Assembly (NCBI RefSeq): GCF_023078355.1
Contig: NZ_CP095552.1
Coordinates: 4,712,001-4,776,000 of the forward strand
DNA length: 64,000 bases
Direction: 5' to 3'
DNA from: Gordonia hongkongensis
GTDB taxonomy: Bacteria > Actinomycetota > Actinomycetes > Mycobacteriales > Mycobacteriaceae
Both the position numbers and the translations under genes were made by a program. Below, in pieces: positions 1 to 7,941 of the stretch. The notes beneath the pieces were generated by a model. That model worked only from the letters and a program-made list of their open reading frames with translations, was not told where the DNA came from and did no database searches. How positions within the stretch are numbered: position 1 is the stretch's first letter; every line of letters begins with the position of its first letter.

Positions 1-1
1 C

Positions 2-2569
2 GCCGAGGCGGCCCGCAAGCTCGTCGGTGAATCGAAGGGCGATCTCGGCGGCGGTCAGGTCGTCGAAGCCGTGGAGGGTGAGTTCGATCCCGAGGCGCTC
101 GGTGCCGTCATCGACACCGAGACCCTGTGGAGCTGCACCACCTGCGGTGCCTGCGTCGAGCAGTGCCCGGTCGACATCGAGCACGTCGACCACATCCTCG
201 ACATGCGCCGCTACCAGGTCCTGATCGAGTCGGACTTCCCGACCGAGCTGGCCGGCATGTTCAAGAACCTCGAGAACAAGGGCAACCCGTGGGGCCAGAA
301 CGCCTCCGCGCGCACCGCCTGGATCGACGAGATGGACATCGAGATCCCGGTCTTCGGCAAGGACGTCGAGTCGTTCGAGGGCTTCGAGTACCTGTTCTGG
401 GTCGGCTGTGCCGGTGCCTACGAAGACCGCGCGAAGAAGACCACCAAAGCCGTCGCCGAGCTCCTCGACATGGCCGCGGTGAACTTCATGGTCCTCGGCG
501 AGGGCGAGACCTGTACCGGTGACTCCGCACGACGTGCCGGCAACGAGTTCCTCTTCCAGATGCTCGCGCAGCAGAACATCGAGATGCTCGGCGAGGTCTT
601 CGCGACCGCGCCCGAGCAGCGCAAGAAGGTCGTCGTCACCTGTGCGCACTGCTTCAACGCACTGGGCAACGAGTACCCGCAGCTGGGCGCGAAGTACGAG
701 GTCGTCCACCACACGCAGCTGCTGAACCGTCTCGTGCGCGAGAAGCGACTCGTTCCGGTCGCACCGCTCGGCGAGGGTGTCACCTACCACGACCCGTGCT
801 ACCTGGGCCGCCACAACAAGGTCTACGACGCCCCGCGTGAGTTGATGGGTGCGGCCGGTTCGACGCTGACCGAGATGCCGCGCCACGGCGAACGGTCCAT
901 GTGCTGTGGTGCCGGCGGCGCCCGCATGTGGATGGAAGAGCAGATCGGCAAGCGGATCAACATCGACCGGGTCGACGAGGCGCTCGATACTCTCGGCGAT
1001 ACCACCGGCGATCAGGTCAAGAAGGTCGCGACCGGCTGTCCGTTCTGCCGCGTCATGCTCACCGACGGTGTGACCGCCCGGACGAGCGGTACCGAGTCCG
1101 AGGGCAAGGTCGAGGTCGTCGACGTCGCGCAGTTGCTGCTCGAGTCGGTGAAGCGCGACCGGACAGAGGTCAAGCTCGGCGGCCGGTTCCTCGGACCGCG
1201 TCCCACCCTCGCCGAGCCGGAGCCGGAACCCGAGCCCGAGAAGGTGCCCGCGGCGGCGACTGCGTCGGCCGCGACCACCGAGGCCGCGCCGAAGCCGAAG
1301 GTTGGCCTGGGCATGAAGGGCGGCAAGAAGCCGGGCGCGGCGGCCAAGACCGCGGCACCGGAAGCACCCGCCGAGAAGGCACCCGCCGAGAAGAAGCCGG
1401 CATCGAAGGGCTTCGGCATGAAGGGCGGCAAGAAGCCCGGTGCCGCAGCGGCGTCGGCCGCCCCGGAGCCGGCAGCCGCCGACACCGCAGCCGAGGCACC
1501 CGCCGAGAAGAAGCCGGCAGCCAAGGGCTTCGGCATGAAGGGCGGCGCCAAGCGTCCCGGTGCCGCGAGCAAGCCCGCCGGTGGTACCGCCGAGCCGGTG
1601 CCGGCCGAGACCGAGTCGTCCGAGGCGGTCAAGGAGGAGGTCGCCGAGGCCACCACCGAGACGCCGCAGGCCGAGAAGAAGCCCGCATCCAAGGGCTTCG
1701 GCATGGGCAAGGCCAAGCGCCCGGGTCAGAAGACCACCAACGCGGCGGCCCCCGCCGCCGGGGTGACCGCGCCCGCCGAGAGCAAGGTCGACGAAAGCGA
1801 GTCGGCCCCGGACGCCGCCCCGACCGTGGACACGGAATCGGCTTCGGCGACAGCGGGAACGACGACAGCGGAGTCGGCTACCGCGGGATCGGCGACGGAA
1901 TCACCTGTTGCTACCGCAACGGAGGAGAAGCCCGGCAAGGCCAAGGGCTTCGGGATGTCCGCGGGCAAGAAGCGGCCCGGCGGTATCGGCAAGGCCGCGG
2001 CCAAGCCGGCCGCGGCGCCTGCCGAGGCTGCGGACGCCCCCGCTCCCGAGACGGACGTCGCACCTGCCGAGACCGCCGAGGCACCCGCTGCCGAGGCTCC
2101 GGCTGCTGAGACTCCAGCCGCCGAGGCACCGCAGGGCGGCTCGGCCGCCGTGCTGACCGAGGAGAAGCCGGCCAAGGCCAAGGGCTTCGGCATGGCCGCG
2201 GGCAAGAAGCGACCGGGCGGCGCGAGCAAGGCCGCACCGGCAGCTGCTCCGGCTCCGGAAGCGGCCCCTGAGCCGGAACCGACGCCAGAACCCGATGCCC
2301 CGCAGGCCGAGGAGGCACCAGCCGAGGCCGCAGCGACCGAAGCGCCCGGCGACGAGGCCCCGGCCACCGAGGCTTCGGTAACAGAGGCCGACGACGCGGG
2401 GACGGCCGAGGTCGAGACCGCGAGCGACGCAGACGACGCCGATACAGAGGCGGCGCCTGCGGCGTCGAGCAACGGTTCGTCCGCTGCTCGCACGGTCGCC
2501 GAGACCGGCGCGTCGAAGGCCAAGGGCTTCGGCATCGCGGCCGGCAAGAAGCGGCCCGGCCACAAGTAG
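2..2569 (+). CDS. Iron-sulfur oxidoreductase (heterodisulfide-reductase/CCG type), C-terminal part
   Basis: The reading frame is open from the left edge, so the true start lies upstream of the window. A 4Fe-4S ligand motif (CTTCGACVEQCP, nt 134-170) is followed by two cysteine-rich CCG-type modules, with a CCGAGGARMW motif near nt 901. This is the layout of heterodisulfide reductase D-like membrane-associated electron carriers and matches the mycobacterial Rv0338c type, which also lies next to an AlaT aminotransferase. From about nt 1200 the protein becomes an Ala/Pro/Glu-rich linker tail carrying seven copies of a basic KGFGMxxGKKRPG-like motif, the last copy forming the C-terminus. The electron partner is unknown. 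Family call is firm; substrate is not. Confidence 0.9.
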   Translation, partial: AEAARKLVGESKGDLGGGQVVEAVEGEFDPEALGAVIDTETLWSCTTCGACVEQCPVDIEHVDHILDMRRYQVLIESDFPTELAGMFKNLENKGNPWGQNASARTAWIDEMDIEIPVFGKDVESFEGFEYLFWVGCAGAYEDRAKKTTKAVAELLDMAAVNFMVLGEGETCTGDSARRAGNEFLFQMLAQQNIEMLGEVFATAPEQRKKVVVTCAHCFNALGNEYPQLGAKYEVVHHTQLLNRLVREKRLVPVAPLGEGVTYHDPCYLGRHNKVYDAPRELMGAAGSTLTEMPRHGERSMCCGAGGARMWMEEQIGKRINIDRVDEALDTLGDTTGDQVKKVATGCPFCRVMLTDGVTARTSGTESEGKVEVVDVAQLLLESVKRDRTEVKLGGRFLGPRPTLAEPEPEPEPEKVPAAATASAATTEAAPKPKVGLGMKGGKKPGAAAKTAAPEAPAEKAPAEKKPASKGFGMKGGKKPGAAAASAAPEPAAADTAAEAPAEKKPAAKGFGMKGGAKRPGAASKPAGGTAEPVPAETESSEAVKEEVAEATTETPQAEKKPASKGFGMGKAKRPGQKTTNAAAPAAGVTAPAESKVDESESAPDAAPTVDTESASATAGTTTAESATAGSATESPVATATEEKPGKAKGFGMSAGKKRPGGIGKAAAKPAAAPAEAADAPAPETDVAPAETAEAPAAEAPAAETPAAEAPQGGSAAVLTEEKPAKAKGFGMAAGKKRPGGASKAAPAAAPAPEAAPEPEPTPEPDAPQAEEAPAEAAATEAPGDEAPATEASVTEADDAGTAEVETASDADDADTEAAPAASSNGSSAARTVAETGASKAKGFGIAAGKKRPGHK

Positions 2570-2585
2570 TCGCTCAATAGGGCAT

Positions 2586-2634
2586 ACAGATGTCGCCTTT
2601 CGTTGCGAATACCGCAACGAAAGGCGACATCTGT
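2586..2634. terminator. Perfect 22-bp inverted repeat, probable terminator and member of a hairpin family
   Basis: Arms at 2586-2607 and 2613-2634 are perfectly complementary (22 bp) around a 5-nt AATAC loop and are followed by CTTTTC. It lies 17 bp after the Fe-S reductase stop, so it probably ends that transcript. A related hairpin with the same 5-nt loop length lies at 15746-15792; their left arms share about 18 of 20 bases, so this may be a dispersed element rather than an ordinary terminator. Confidence 0.75.
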
Positions 2635-2698
2635 CTTTTCAGCTGGCCTCACCCGCACTGGCAGAAACGCATTTGCCACCGGCTGCGACAATGTACCC

Positions 2699-3952
2699 GT
2701 GAGTAGGCCCCATGTTTCGCACCTCAACCAGAACCTCAAGCCGCTCGAGCAGTCGCTCAAGCTGCAGAACGTGTGCTACGAGATCCGCGGTCCCGTACAC
2801 GCGCACGCGCAGCGGCTCGAGGCGGAGGGCCATCGAATCCTCAAGCTGAACATCGGCAACCCGGCGCTGTTCGGTTTCGAGGCCCCCGACGTGATCATGC
2901 GCGACATGATCCACGCCCTCCCCTACGCGCAGGGCTACTCCGAGTCGGCCGGTGTCCTGTCCGCGCGTCGTGCCGTGGTGACCCGCTACGAGCTCATCCC
3001 CGACTTCCCGTACTTCGACGTCGACGACGTCATCCTGGGCAACGGCGTCTCCGAGCTCATCACGATGACGATGCAGGCGCTGCTGAACGACGGCGACGAG
3101 GTCTTGATCCCGGCGCCCGACTACCCGCTGTGGACCGCGATGACCTCGCTGTCCGGCGGGCAGCCCGTGCACTACCGCTGCGACGAGGAGAACGGGTGGA
3201 ACCCCGACGTCGCCGACATCGCCGCGAAGATCACCGACCGCACCAAGGCGATCGTCATCATCAACCCGAACAATCCGACCGGCGCGGTCTACTCACGGGA
3301 GGTCCTCGAGCAGCTCGTCGAACTCGCCCGTGAGCATTCGCTGTTGATCCTCGCCGACGAGATCTACGACAAGATCATCTACGACGACGCCGAGCATGTG
3401 AACGTGGCGTCGCTGGCGCCGGATCTGTTGTGCCTCACCTTCAACGGTCTGTCGAAGGCGTACCGCGTCTGCGGTTACCGCGCCGGGTGGGTCGTGATGA
3501 CCGGACCGAAGGACCACGCGCGCGGGTTCATCGAGGGCATGGGCATTCTGGCGTCGACGCGCCTGTGCGCCAACGTGCCGGGCCAGCACGCGATCCAGGT
3601 GGCCCTCGGCGGTTACCAGTCCATCGAGGCCCTCGTCTCCCCTGGCGGCCGGTTGTACGAACAGCGGAACGTGACCTGGGAGAAGCTGAACGAGATCCCC
3701 GGGGTCAGCTGCGTCAAGCCCAAGGGCGCGCTGTACGCCTTCCCCCGCCTCGATCCCGAGATCTACGAGATCCACAACGACGAACTGTTCGTCCAGGACC
3801 TGCTGCTGCAGGAGAAGATCCTGGTGGTGCAGGGCACCGGGTTCAACCTCGACGACCACAACCACTTCCGCATCGTCACGCTGCCGTGGTCGCGCGATCT
3901 GAAAGAGGCTGTCGAGCGTATCGGAAACTTCTTGTCCTCGTACCGGCAGTGA
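2699..3952 (+). CDS. alaT: Pyridoxal-phosphate aminotransferase, AlaT/AspC type
   Basis: Class I/II fold-type I aminotransferase that would transfer amino groups between alanine/glutamate (or a related pair) and 2-oxo acids. Visible motifs are NPNNPTGAVY, the ADEIYDKI cofactor loop and the PLP-binding lysine in GLSKAYR (about residue 253). The protein closely resembles mycobacterial Rv0337c throughout, including PYAQGYS near the N-terminus and a C-terminus ending SYRQ. I place the start at GTG 2699, because family similarity begins shortly after it; the open frame continues upstream to 2603, but that part falls in the hairpin. 417 residues, normal for the family. A strong terminator follows. 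Exact amino donor is inferred. Confidence 0.9.
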   Translation: MSRPHVSHLNQNLKPLEQSLKLQNVCYEIRGPVHAHAQRLEAEGHRILKLNIGNPALFGFEAPDVIMRDMIHALPYAQGYSESAGVLSARRAVVTRYELIPDFPYFDVDDVILGNGVSELITMTMQALLNDGDEVLIPAPDYPLWTAMTSLSGGQPVHYRCDEENGWNPDVADIAAKITDRTKAIVIINPNNPTGAVYSREVLEQLVELAREHSLLILADEIYDKIIYDDAEHVNVASLAPDLLCLTFNGLSKAYRVCGYRAGWVVMTGPKDHARGFIEGMGILASTRLCANVPGQHAIQVALGGYQSIEALVSPGGRLYEQRNVTWEKLNEIPGVSCVKPKGALYAFPRLDPEIYEIHNDELFVQDLLLQEKILVVQGTGFNLDDHNHFRIVTLPWSRDLKEAVERIGNFLSSYRQ

Positions 3953-3981
3953 TCTCGGAGAATTCTGCGCAAACTCCCTGA

Positions 3982-4011
3982 TGAGGGCCCGGTCTTCGGA
4001 CCGGGCCCTCA
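3982..4011 (+). terminator. Rho-independent terminator after alaT
   Basis: A perfect 13-bp GC-rich stem (3982-3994 with 3999-4011) closed by a TTCG tetraloop and followed by CTGCTTTT. It lies 30 bp past the alaT stop and separates alaT from the downstream hydrolase cluster. Confidence 0.9.
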
Positions 4012-4095
4012 CTGCTTTTCCAGGGTCTGGACATTTGTGTAACCGTTGGTAACGTGTACCTCCATCGGCGCGGCACACACAACGAGGTGACACAC

Positions 4096-5883
4096 ATGTC
4101 CGAGAAGGCAGTTCAGCAACCGGACTGGCGGCGGGGAACCGTCACCAGCAACGGGATCCGATTGGCCACCTACGAGCTGGGCGATTCGTCGAAACCCACG
4201 GTGCTGCTGGTGCACGGCTGGCCCGACAGCCACCACCTGTGGACCCACGTCGCACCTCAACTCGCGCAGGACCACCACGTTGTGGCCTACGACTGCCGCG
4301 GCTTCGGCGACAGTGACCACCCCGACGGAGACGATGCCTACCGACTCAGCGAGCTGGCTGACGACCTGTTCGCGGTCGTCGACGCGATCAGCCCGGGCCG
4401 ACCGGTGCACGTCGTCGCGCACGACTGGGGGTCGGTGACCGGGTGGGAAGCCGTCGCGCGTCCGGATGCCACCGCGCGCATCGCCTCGTTCGTGTCGATT
4501 TCCGGACCCAACCTCGATCAGCTCGGTGCCTGGGCGCGTGACAATCTCTCCCGACCGACGCCTCGCCGACTGGCCCTGAGTCTCGCCCAAGGTGGCTCGT
4601 CGGCGTACACCGCGTTCTTCCAGCTGCCGGTCCTACCGAAGCTCTTCTTCCGGATCGCCGGCTCGGAACGTCTGTGGCGCGAGTTCCTGTACCGAGTCGA
4701 GGGCACCCCTCGCGAGAACGCAACCTTCCAGCCGAACCTCCGCACGGACATGATCTCGGGACTTCGTCTGTACCGCGCCAACATCCGCCCCAAGCTCGGC
4801 AACCCGAACCCCCGGCCGACATCGGTTCCCGTGCTCGAGGTGATCAACGAACGCGACATCGCCCTACGGCCCGCGATCTTCGACGACACGCACCTCTATG
4901 CAAAACGCCTGTGGCGGAGACGAACTCCGACCGGACACTGGCTACCGCTCACGCGACCGGACTACGTCGCCGCACTGGCCCGCGAATTCGTCGCCGAGCA
5001 GTCGGCAAACGCGACACTCGAGCACCCCTCGAAACTCGCCCGCACTCGCGTCGTCGGACCACCCAACAGACTAACCGGCCGGCTCGCCGTGATCACCGGC
5101 GCCGGTAGCGGCATCGGACGCGAGACCGCCTATGCGCTCGCCGAGCGCAGTTGTGAGTTGATCCTCGCCGATCTCGACCTCGAGGCCGCGGAAGAAACCG
5201 CCAGAGAGACAAAGCGATTCGGCGCACAAGCGACTGCATACCGACTGGACGTCTCGGACACCCGCGGTTTCGCGGCGTTTGCCCGGGAGGTCCGCGAGGC
5301 CCACGGCATCCCCGACATCGTGGTCAACAATGCGGGAATCGGTTTGGCCGGTGGGGTGTTGGCGGCCACCGACGAGCAGGTCGACCGGCTCCTCGACGTC
5401 AACCTGCGCGGCGTCGTCACCGGCAGCCGGGAGTTCGGCCGGCAGATGGTCGAGCGCGGGGTCGGCGGGCACATCGTCAACATCGCGTCGGCCGCGGCGT
5501 TCACGCCGTCACGCAGCCTCGGCCTGTACTCGGCGTCGAAGGCGGGCGTCCTCCTCTTCTCCGAGTCGCTCCGCGCCGAGCTCGCCGAACACCGCATCGG
5601 CGTCAGCGCGATCTGTCCCGGACTCGTCGACACCAACATCGTCTCCTCGACGCCGATAGCCGGCCTCGACGCCGAGGCCGAACAGGCCCGCCGCGATCGG
5701 CTCGACCGGTTCTACCAGCGCCGGGGATTCACTCCGGACCGGGTCGCCGGTGAGATCGTCGCTGCCATCGAGCACAACAAGGCGGTGGTGCCGGTGACCG
5801 TGGAGGCGAAGGTGGGATACCGGATCTACCGCTTCGCGCCGTGGCTGTCGCGCATCGGCGCCCGTCAGAACATCACGGGGTGA
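4096..5883 (+). CDS. Alpha/beta-hydrolase (epoxide hydrolase-like) fused to short-chain dehydrogenase, EphD-like
   Basis: Two-domain enzyme of 595 residues. Residues about 1-300 are an alpha/beta hydrolase with the HGWP oxyanion motif and HDWG, where Asp110 is the expected epoxide-hydrolase nucleophile; a candidate catalytic His lies in GHWLPL. Residues about 325-595 are an SDR with a TGAGSGIG nucleotide-binding motif (about 334), NNAG and the YSASK catalytic pair (Tyr478, Lys482). The same fusion occurs in mycobacterial EphD. It likely hydrolyses a lipid epoxide and oxidises or reduces the product; the substrate is unknown. Start ATG 4096 follows GAGGTGA; an upstream in-frame ATG (4054) lacks a good site. 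First gene of a three-gene cluster. A direct repeat of GTAAC at 4039-4053 is upstream. Confidence 0.88.
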   Translation: MSEKAVQQPDWRRGTVTSNGIRLATYELGDSSKPTVLLVHGWPDSHHLWTHVAPQLAQDHHVVAYDCRGFGDSDHPDGDDAYRLSELADDLFAVVDAISPGRPVHVVAHDWGSVTGWEAVARPDATARIASFVSISGPNLDQLGAWARDNLSRPTPRRLALSLAQGGSSAYTAFFQLPVLPKLFFRIAGSERLWREFLYRVEGTPRENATFQPNLRTDMISGLRLYRANIRPKLGNPNPRPTSVPVLEVINERDIALRPAIFDDTHLYAKRLWRRRTPTGHWLPLTRPDYVAALAREFVAEQSANATLEHPSKLARTRVVGPPNRLTGRLAVITGAGSGIGRETAYALAERSCELILADLDLEAAEETARETKRFGAQATAYRLDVSDTRGFAAFAREVREAHGIPDIVVNNAGIGLAGGVLAATDEQVDRLLDVNLRGVVTGSREFGRQMVERGVGGHIVNIASAAAFTPSRSLGLYSASKAGVLLFSESLRAELAEHRIGVSAICPGLVDTNIVSSTPIAGLDAEAEQARRDRLDRFYQRRGFTPDRVAGEIVAAIEHNKAVVPVTVEAKVGYRIYRFAPWLSRIGARQNITG

Positions 5884-5888
5884 ACGCC

Positions 5889-6794
5889 ATGACGCACAAC
5901 GACAATCGTGCACCGGGGGACGCATCGTCGGCCGATCCGGGGCCCGTCGAGCTGCACGCCCGCAACGTGGCGTTCGACTGGGACGATGTCCCGCTCCACT
6001 GGATACCCGGCCACCCGGTCGCGTCGAACTTCATCAGCGTGCTCAATCTCCTGCTCCCGGAGGGCGAGCGGTGGTTCGTGCAGACCTACAACGAGGCCCT
6101 TCCGCTGGTCGACGACGAGGAACTCGCCTCTCGCATGCGAGGATTCATCGGCCAGGAGGCGATGCACGCCGAGGCCCACGATCACGTCCTGTGGGAGTTC
6201 CTCGATCACCACGGCATCGACCCGCGGCCCTACCAGCTACAGATGGAGTGGATCTTCCGCAAGGTGCTCGGCCCGCTGGAGGGTGGCACCCAGGAGGCCC
6301 GCGACAAGCATCTCGTCGAACGCCTCTGGCTCATCGCGGCTTTGGAGCACTACACCGCCATCCTCGGCGACTTCGCGCTGAACAACACCTGGACCCGGGT
6401 CGGGGCGCACCCCACGATGACCGACCTGTTCATGTGGCACGGCGCCGAGGAGGTGGAGCACCGGGCCGTCGCACACGATGTCGCCGCGTACTTCGGCGAC
6501 GGATATCTGCGTCGCGGCCGGGCGATGTTCGTGGTGCTGCCGATCCTGTTGATCCTCATCCAGCGGGGTTACCGATTCATCATGGGCCAGGACAGGTCGT
6601 TGTCGTACAACTACTTCCAGAAGACCTGGCATTACCACCGTGGGGTGCGGGCCGGCGTGCTCCCGAAGATGCGGACGATCGTCTTCGCCACCTTCAGCTA
6701 CTTCCGGCCCGGGTTCCGGCCGGAGGACATCGGCAGCACCGCACAGGCGGTCGCCTATCTCGCGAGCTCGCCGGCCGCGCGCAACGCGGCGTGA
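5889..6794 (+). CDS. PF10118-type predicted metal-dependent hydrolase, ferritin-like
   Basis: A 301-residue protein matching the PF10118 family. Acidic/His pairs typical of a helical di-metal site are visible: QEAMHAEAH near residue 87, ALEHY near 155 and GAEEVEH near 187. A hydrophobic segment (FVVLPILLILI) near residue 215-225 may be membrane-attached. It starts 5 bp after the EphD-like stop and is followed closely by a ferredoxin-type reductase, so the three are probably one transcript. Family members are called hydrolases by prediction only. The ExxH-type pattern plus the reductase neighbour make a di-iron oxygenase another possibility. Confidence 0.8.
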   Translation: MTHNDNRAPGDASSADPGPVELHARNVAFDWDDVPLHWIPGHPVASNFISVLNLLLPEGERWFVQTYNEALPLVDDEELASRMRGFIGQEAMHAEAHDHVLWEFLDHHGIDPRPYQLQMEWIFRKVLGPLEGGTQEARDKHLVERLWLIAALEHYTAILGDFALNNTWTRVGAHPTMTDLFMWHGAEEVEHRAVAHDVAAYFGDGYLRRGRAMFVVLPILLILIQRGYRFIMGQDRSLSYNYFQKTWHYHRGVRAGVLPKMRTIVFATFSYFRPGFRPEDIGSTAQAVAYLASSPAARNAA

Positions 6795-6816
6795 GTGCGG
6801 ACGGGAGAGCAGGGTC

Positions 6817-7941
6817 ATGAACCAACGCGCGCATCCGCATTCGACAACGCTCACGCAACCACCGCCCCACCTGCACGGCCGATGGCGGCATGACCCGCTG
6901 CTCACCGTCGGCACCATGATGTTCCGGGCGTGGTGGCCGGTCTGGCGGCCGCTGTCACCGCTGCGCCGAGGTGCGGTGCGCGACGGGGCCACCCGGGTCC
7001 GGATCGTCGGACGCGAGGTGGTCGCGCGCGACGAGAACGTCATCGCGCTCACCCTCGCCGCCGCGGACGGTGGCGCGCTGCCGAACTGGCACGCCGGGGC
7101 GCACATCGATCTGTTGTTGCCGTCGGGACGCATGCGGGAGTACTCACTGTGCGGCGACACCGCGGATCGGGAGCACTACCGGATCGCGGTGCGCCGGATT
7201 CCCGACGGCGGTGGCGGTTCGGTCGAGGTCCACGACTCGTTGCGTGTCGGCGACGTCTTCTCGATCAAGGGTCCCCGCAACGCCTTTCCGTTCGCGGTCC
7301 CCGGCCACGGATCACCTGCGCGCCGAATCCGCTTCGTCGCGGCCGGAATCGGCATCACCCCGATCCTGCCGATGCTCGCCACGGCCGAACGCTTCGGGCT
7401 GGACTGGTCGATGATCTACACCGGCCGCACCGCCGAGTCGATCCCGTTTCTCGACGAGGTGGCCGCGTTCGGCGACCGCGTCACCATCCGGACCGACGAC
7501 GTCCACGGACTGCCGAGCATGGCCGAACTCGTCGGTCCCGTCGACGCCCCCGCCGACCTCGCCGTCTACTGCTGCGGCCCGGTTCCCATGCTGGAGGGGC
7601 TTCGCCGTCATCTCGCGACACGCGCCGACATCGAGCTGCACTACGAGCGGTTCAGCCCGCCGCCGGTGGAGAACGGCTCCGAGTTCACGGTGACCCTGGC
7701 CTCGACCGGTCAGGAGATCCCGGTCGCCGCAGACGAATCGGCGCTCGCCGCGATCCGCCGGGTGGTGCCGTCGGTGCCGTACTCGTGCCGGCAGGGATTC
7801 TGCGGCACCTGCAAGGTCAGGACGCTGTCCGGGGAGGTCGACCACCGCGACAACATCCTGACCGAACCCGAGCGCGCCGCCGGGACCATGCTGACCTGCG
7901 TCTCACGCAGTCCCGGCGGGAACCTCACCCTCGACCTCTGA
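6817..7941 (+). CDS. Ferredoxin reductase with C-terminal 2Fe-2S domain (phthalate dioxygenase reductase/VanB-like)
   Basis: 374-residue electron-transfer protein. The order is a flavin-binding barrel (MREYSLCGD as the flavin motif), an NAD(P)-binding domain (AAGIGITPILPM) and a plant-type 2Fe-2S domain with Cys324, Cys329, Cys332 and Cys361 (CRQGFCGTC ... LTCVSR). It would pass electrons from NAD(P)H to an oxygenase. Start ATG 6817, with the purine-rich GGGAGAGCAGGG just upstream. About 22 bp separates it from the PF10118 gene, the obvious candidate partner. Its last 39 bases overlap the end of the convergent MFS gene. Confidence 0.9.
   Translation: MNQRAHPHSTTLTQPPPHLHGRWRHDPLLTVGTMMFRAWWPVWRPLSPLRRGAVRDGATRVRIVGREVVARDENVIALTLAAADGGALPNWHAGAHIDLLLPSGRMREYSLCGDTADREHYRIAVRRIPDGGGGSVEVHDSLRVGDVFSIKGPRNAFPFAVPGHGSPARRIRFVAAGIGITPILPMLATAERFGLDWSMIYTGRTAESIPFLDEVAAFGDRVTIRTDDVHGLPSMAELVGPVDAPADLAVYCCGPVPMLEGLRRHLATRADIELHYERFSPPPVENGSEFTVTLASTGQEIPVAADESALAAIRRVVPSVPYSCRQGFCGTCKVRTLSGEVDHRDNILTEPERAAGTMLTCVSRSPGGNLTLDL

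Noticed and set aside
1012..2760. Long minus-strand ORFs antisense to the Fe-S gene
   Set aside because: They are low-complexity Ala/Ser/Gly or Arg-rich shadows of a GC-rich repeat region and lack ribosome sites or family similarity.
4039..4053. Operator upstream of the EphD-like gene
   Set aside because: GTAACCGTTGGTAAC is only a direct GTAAC repeat, not a palindrome, and no regulator gene is adjacent; mentioned but not listed as a feature.
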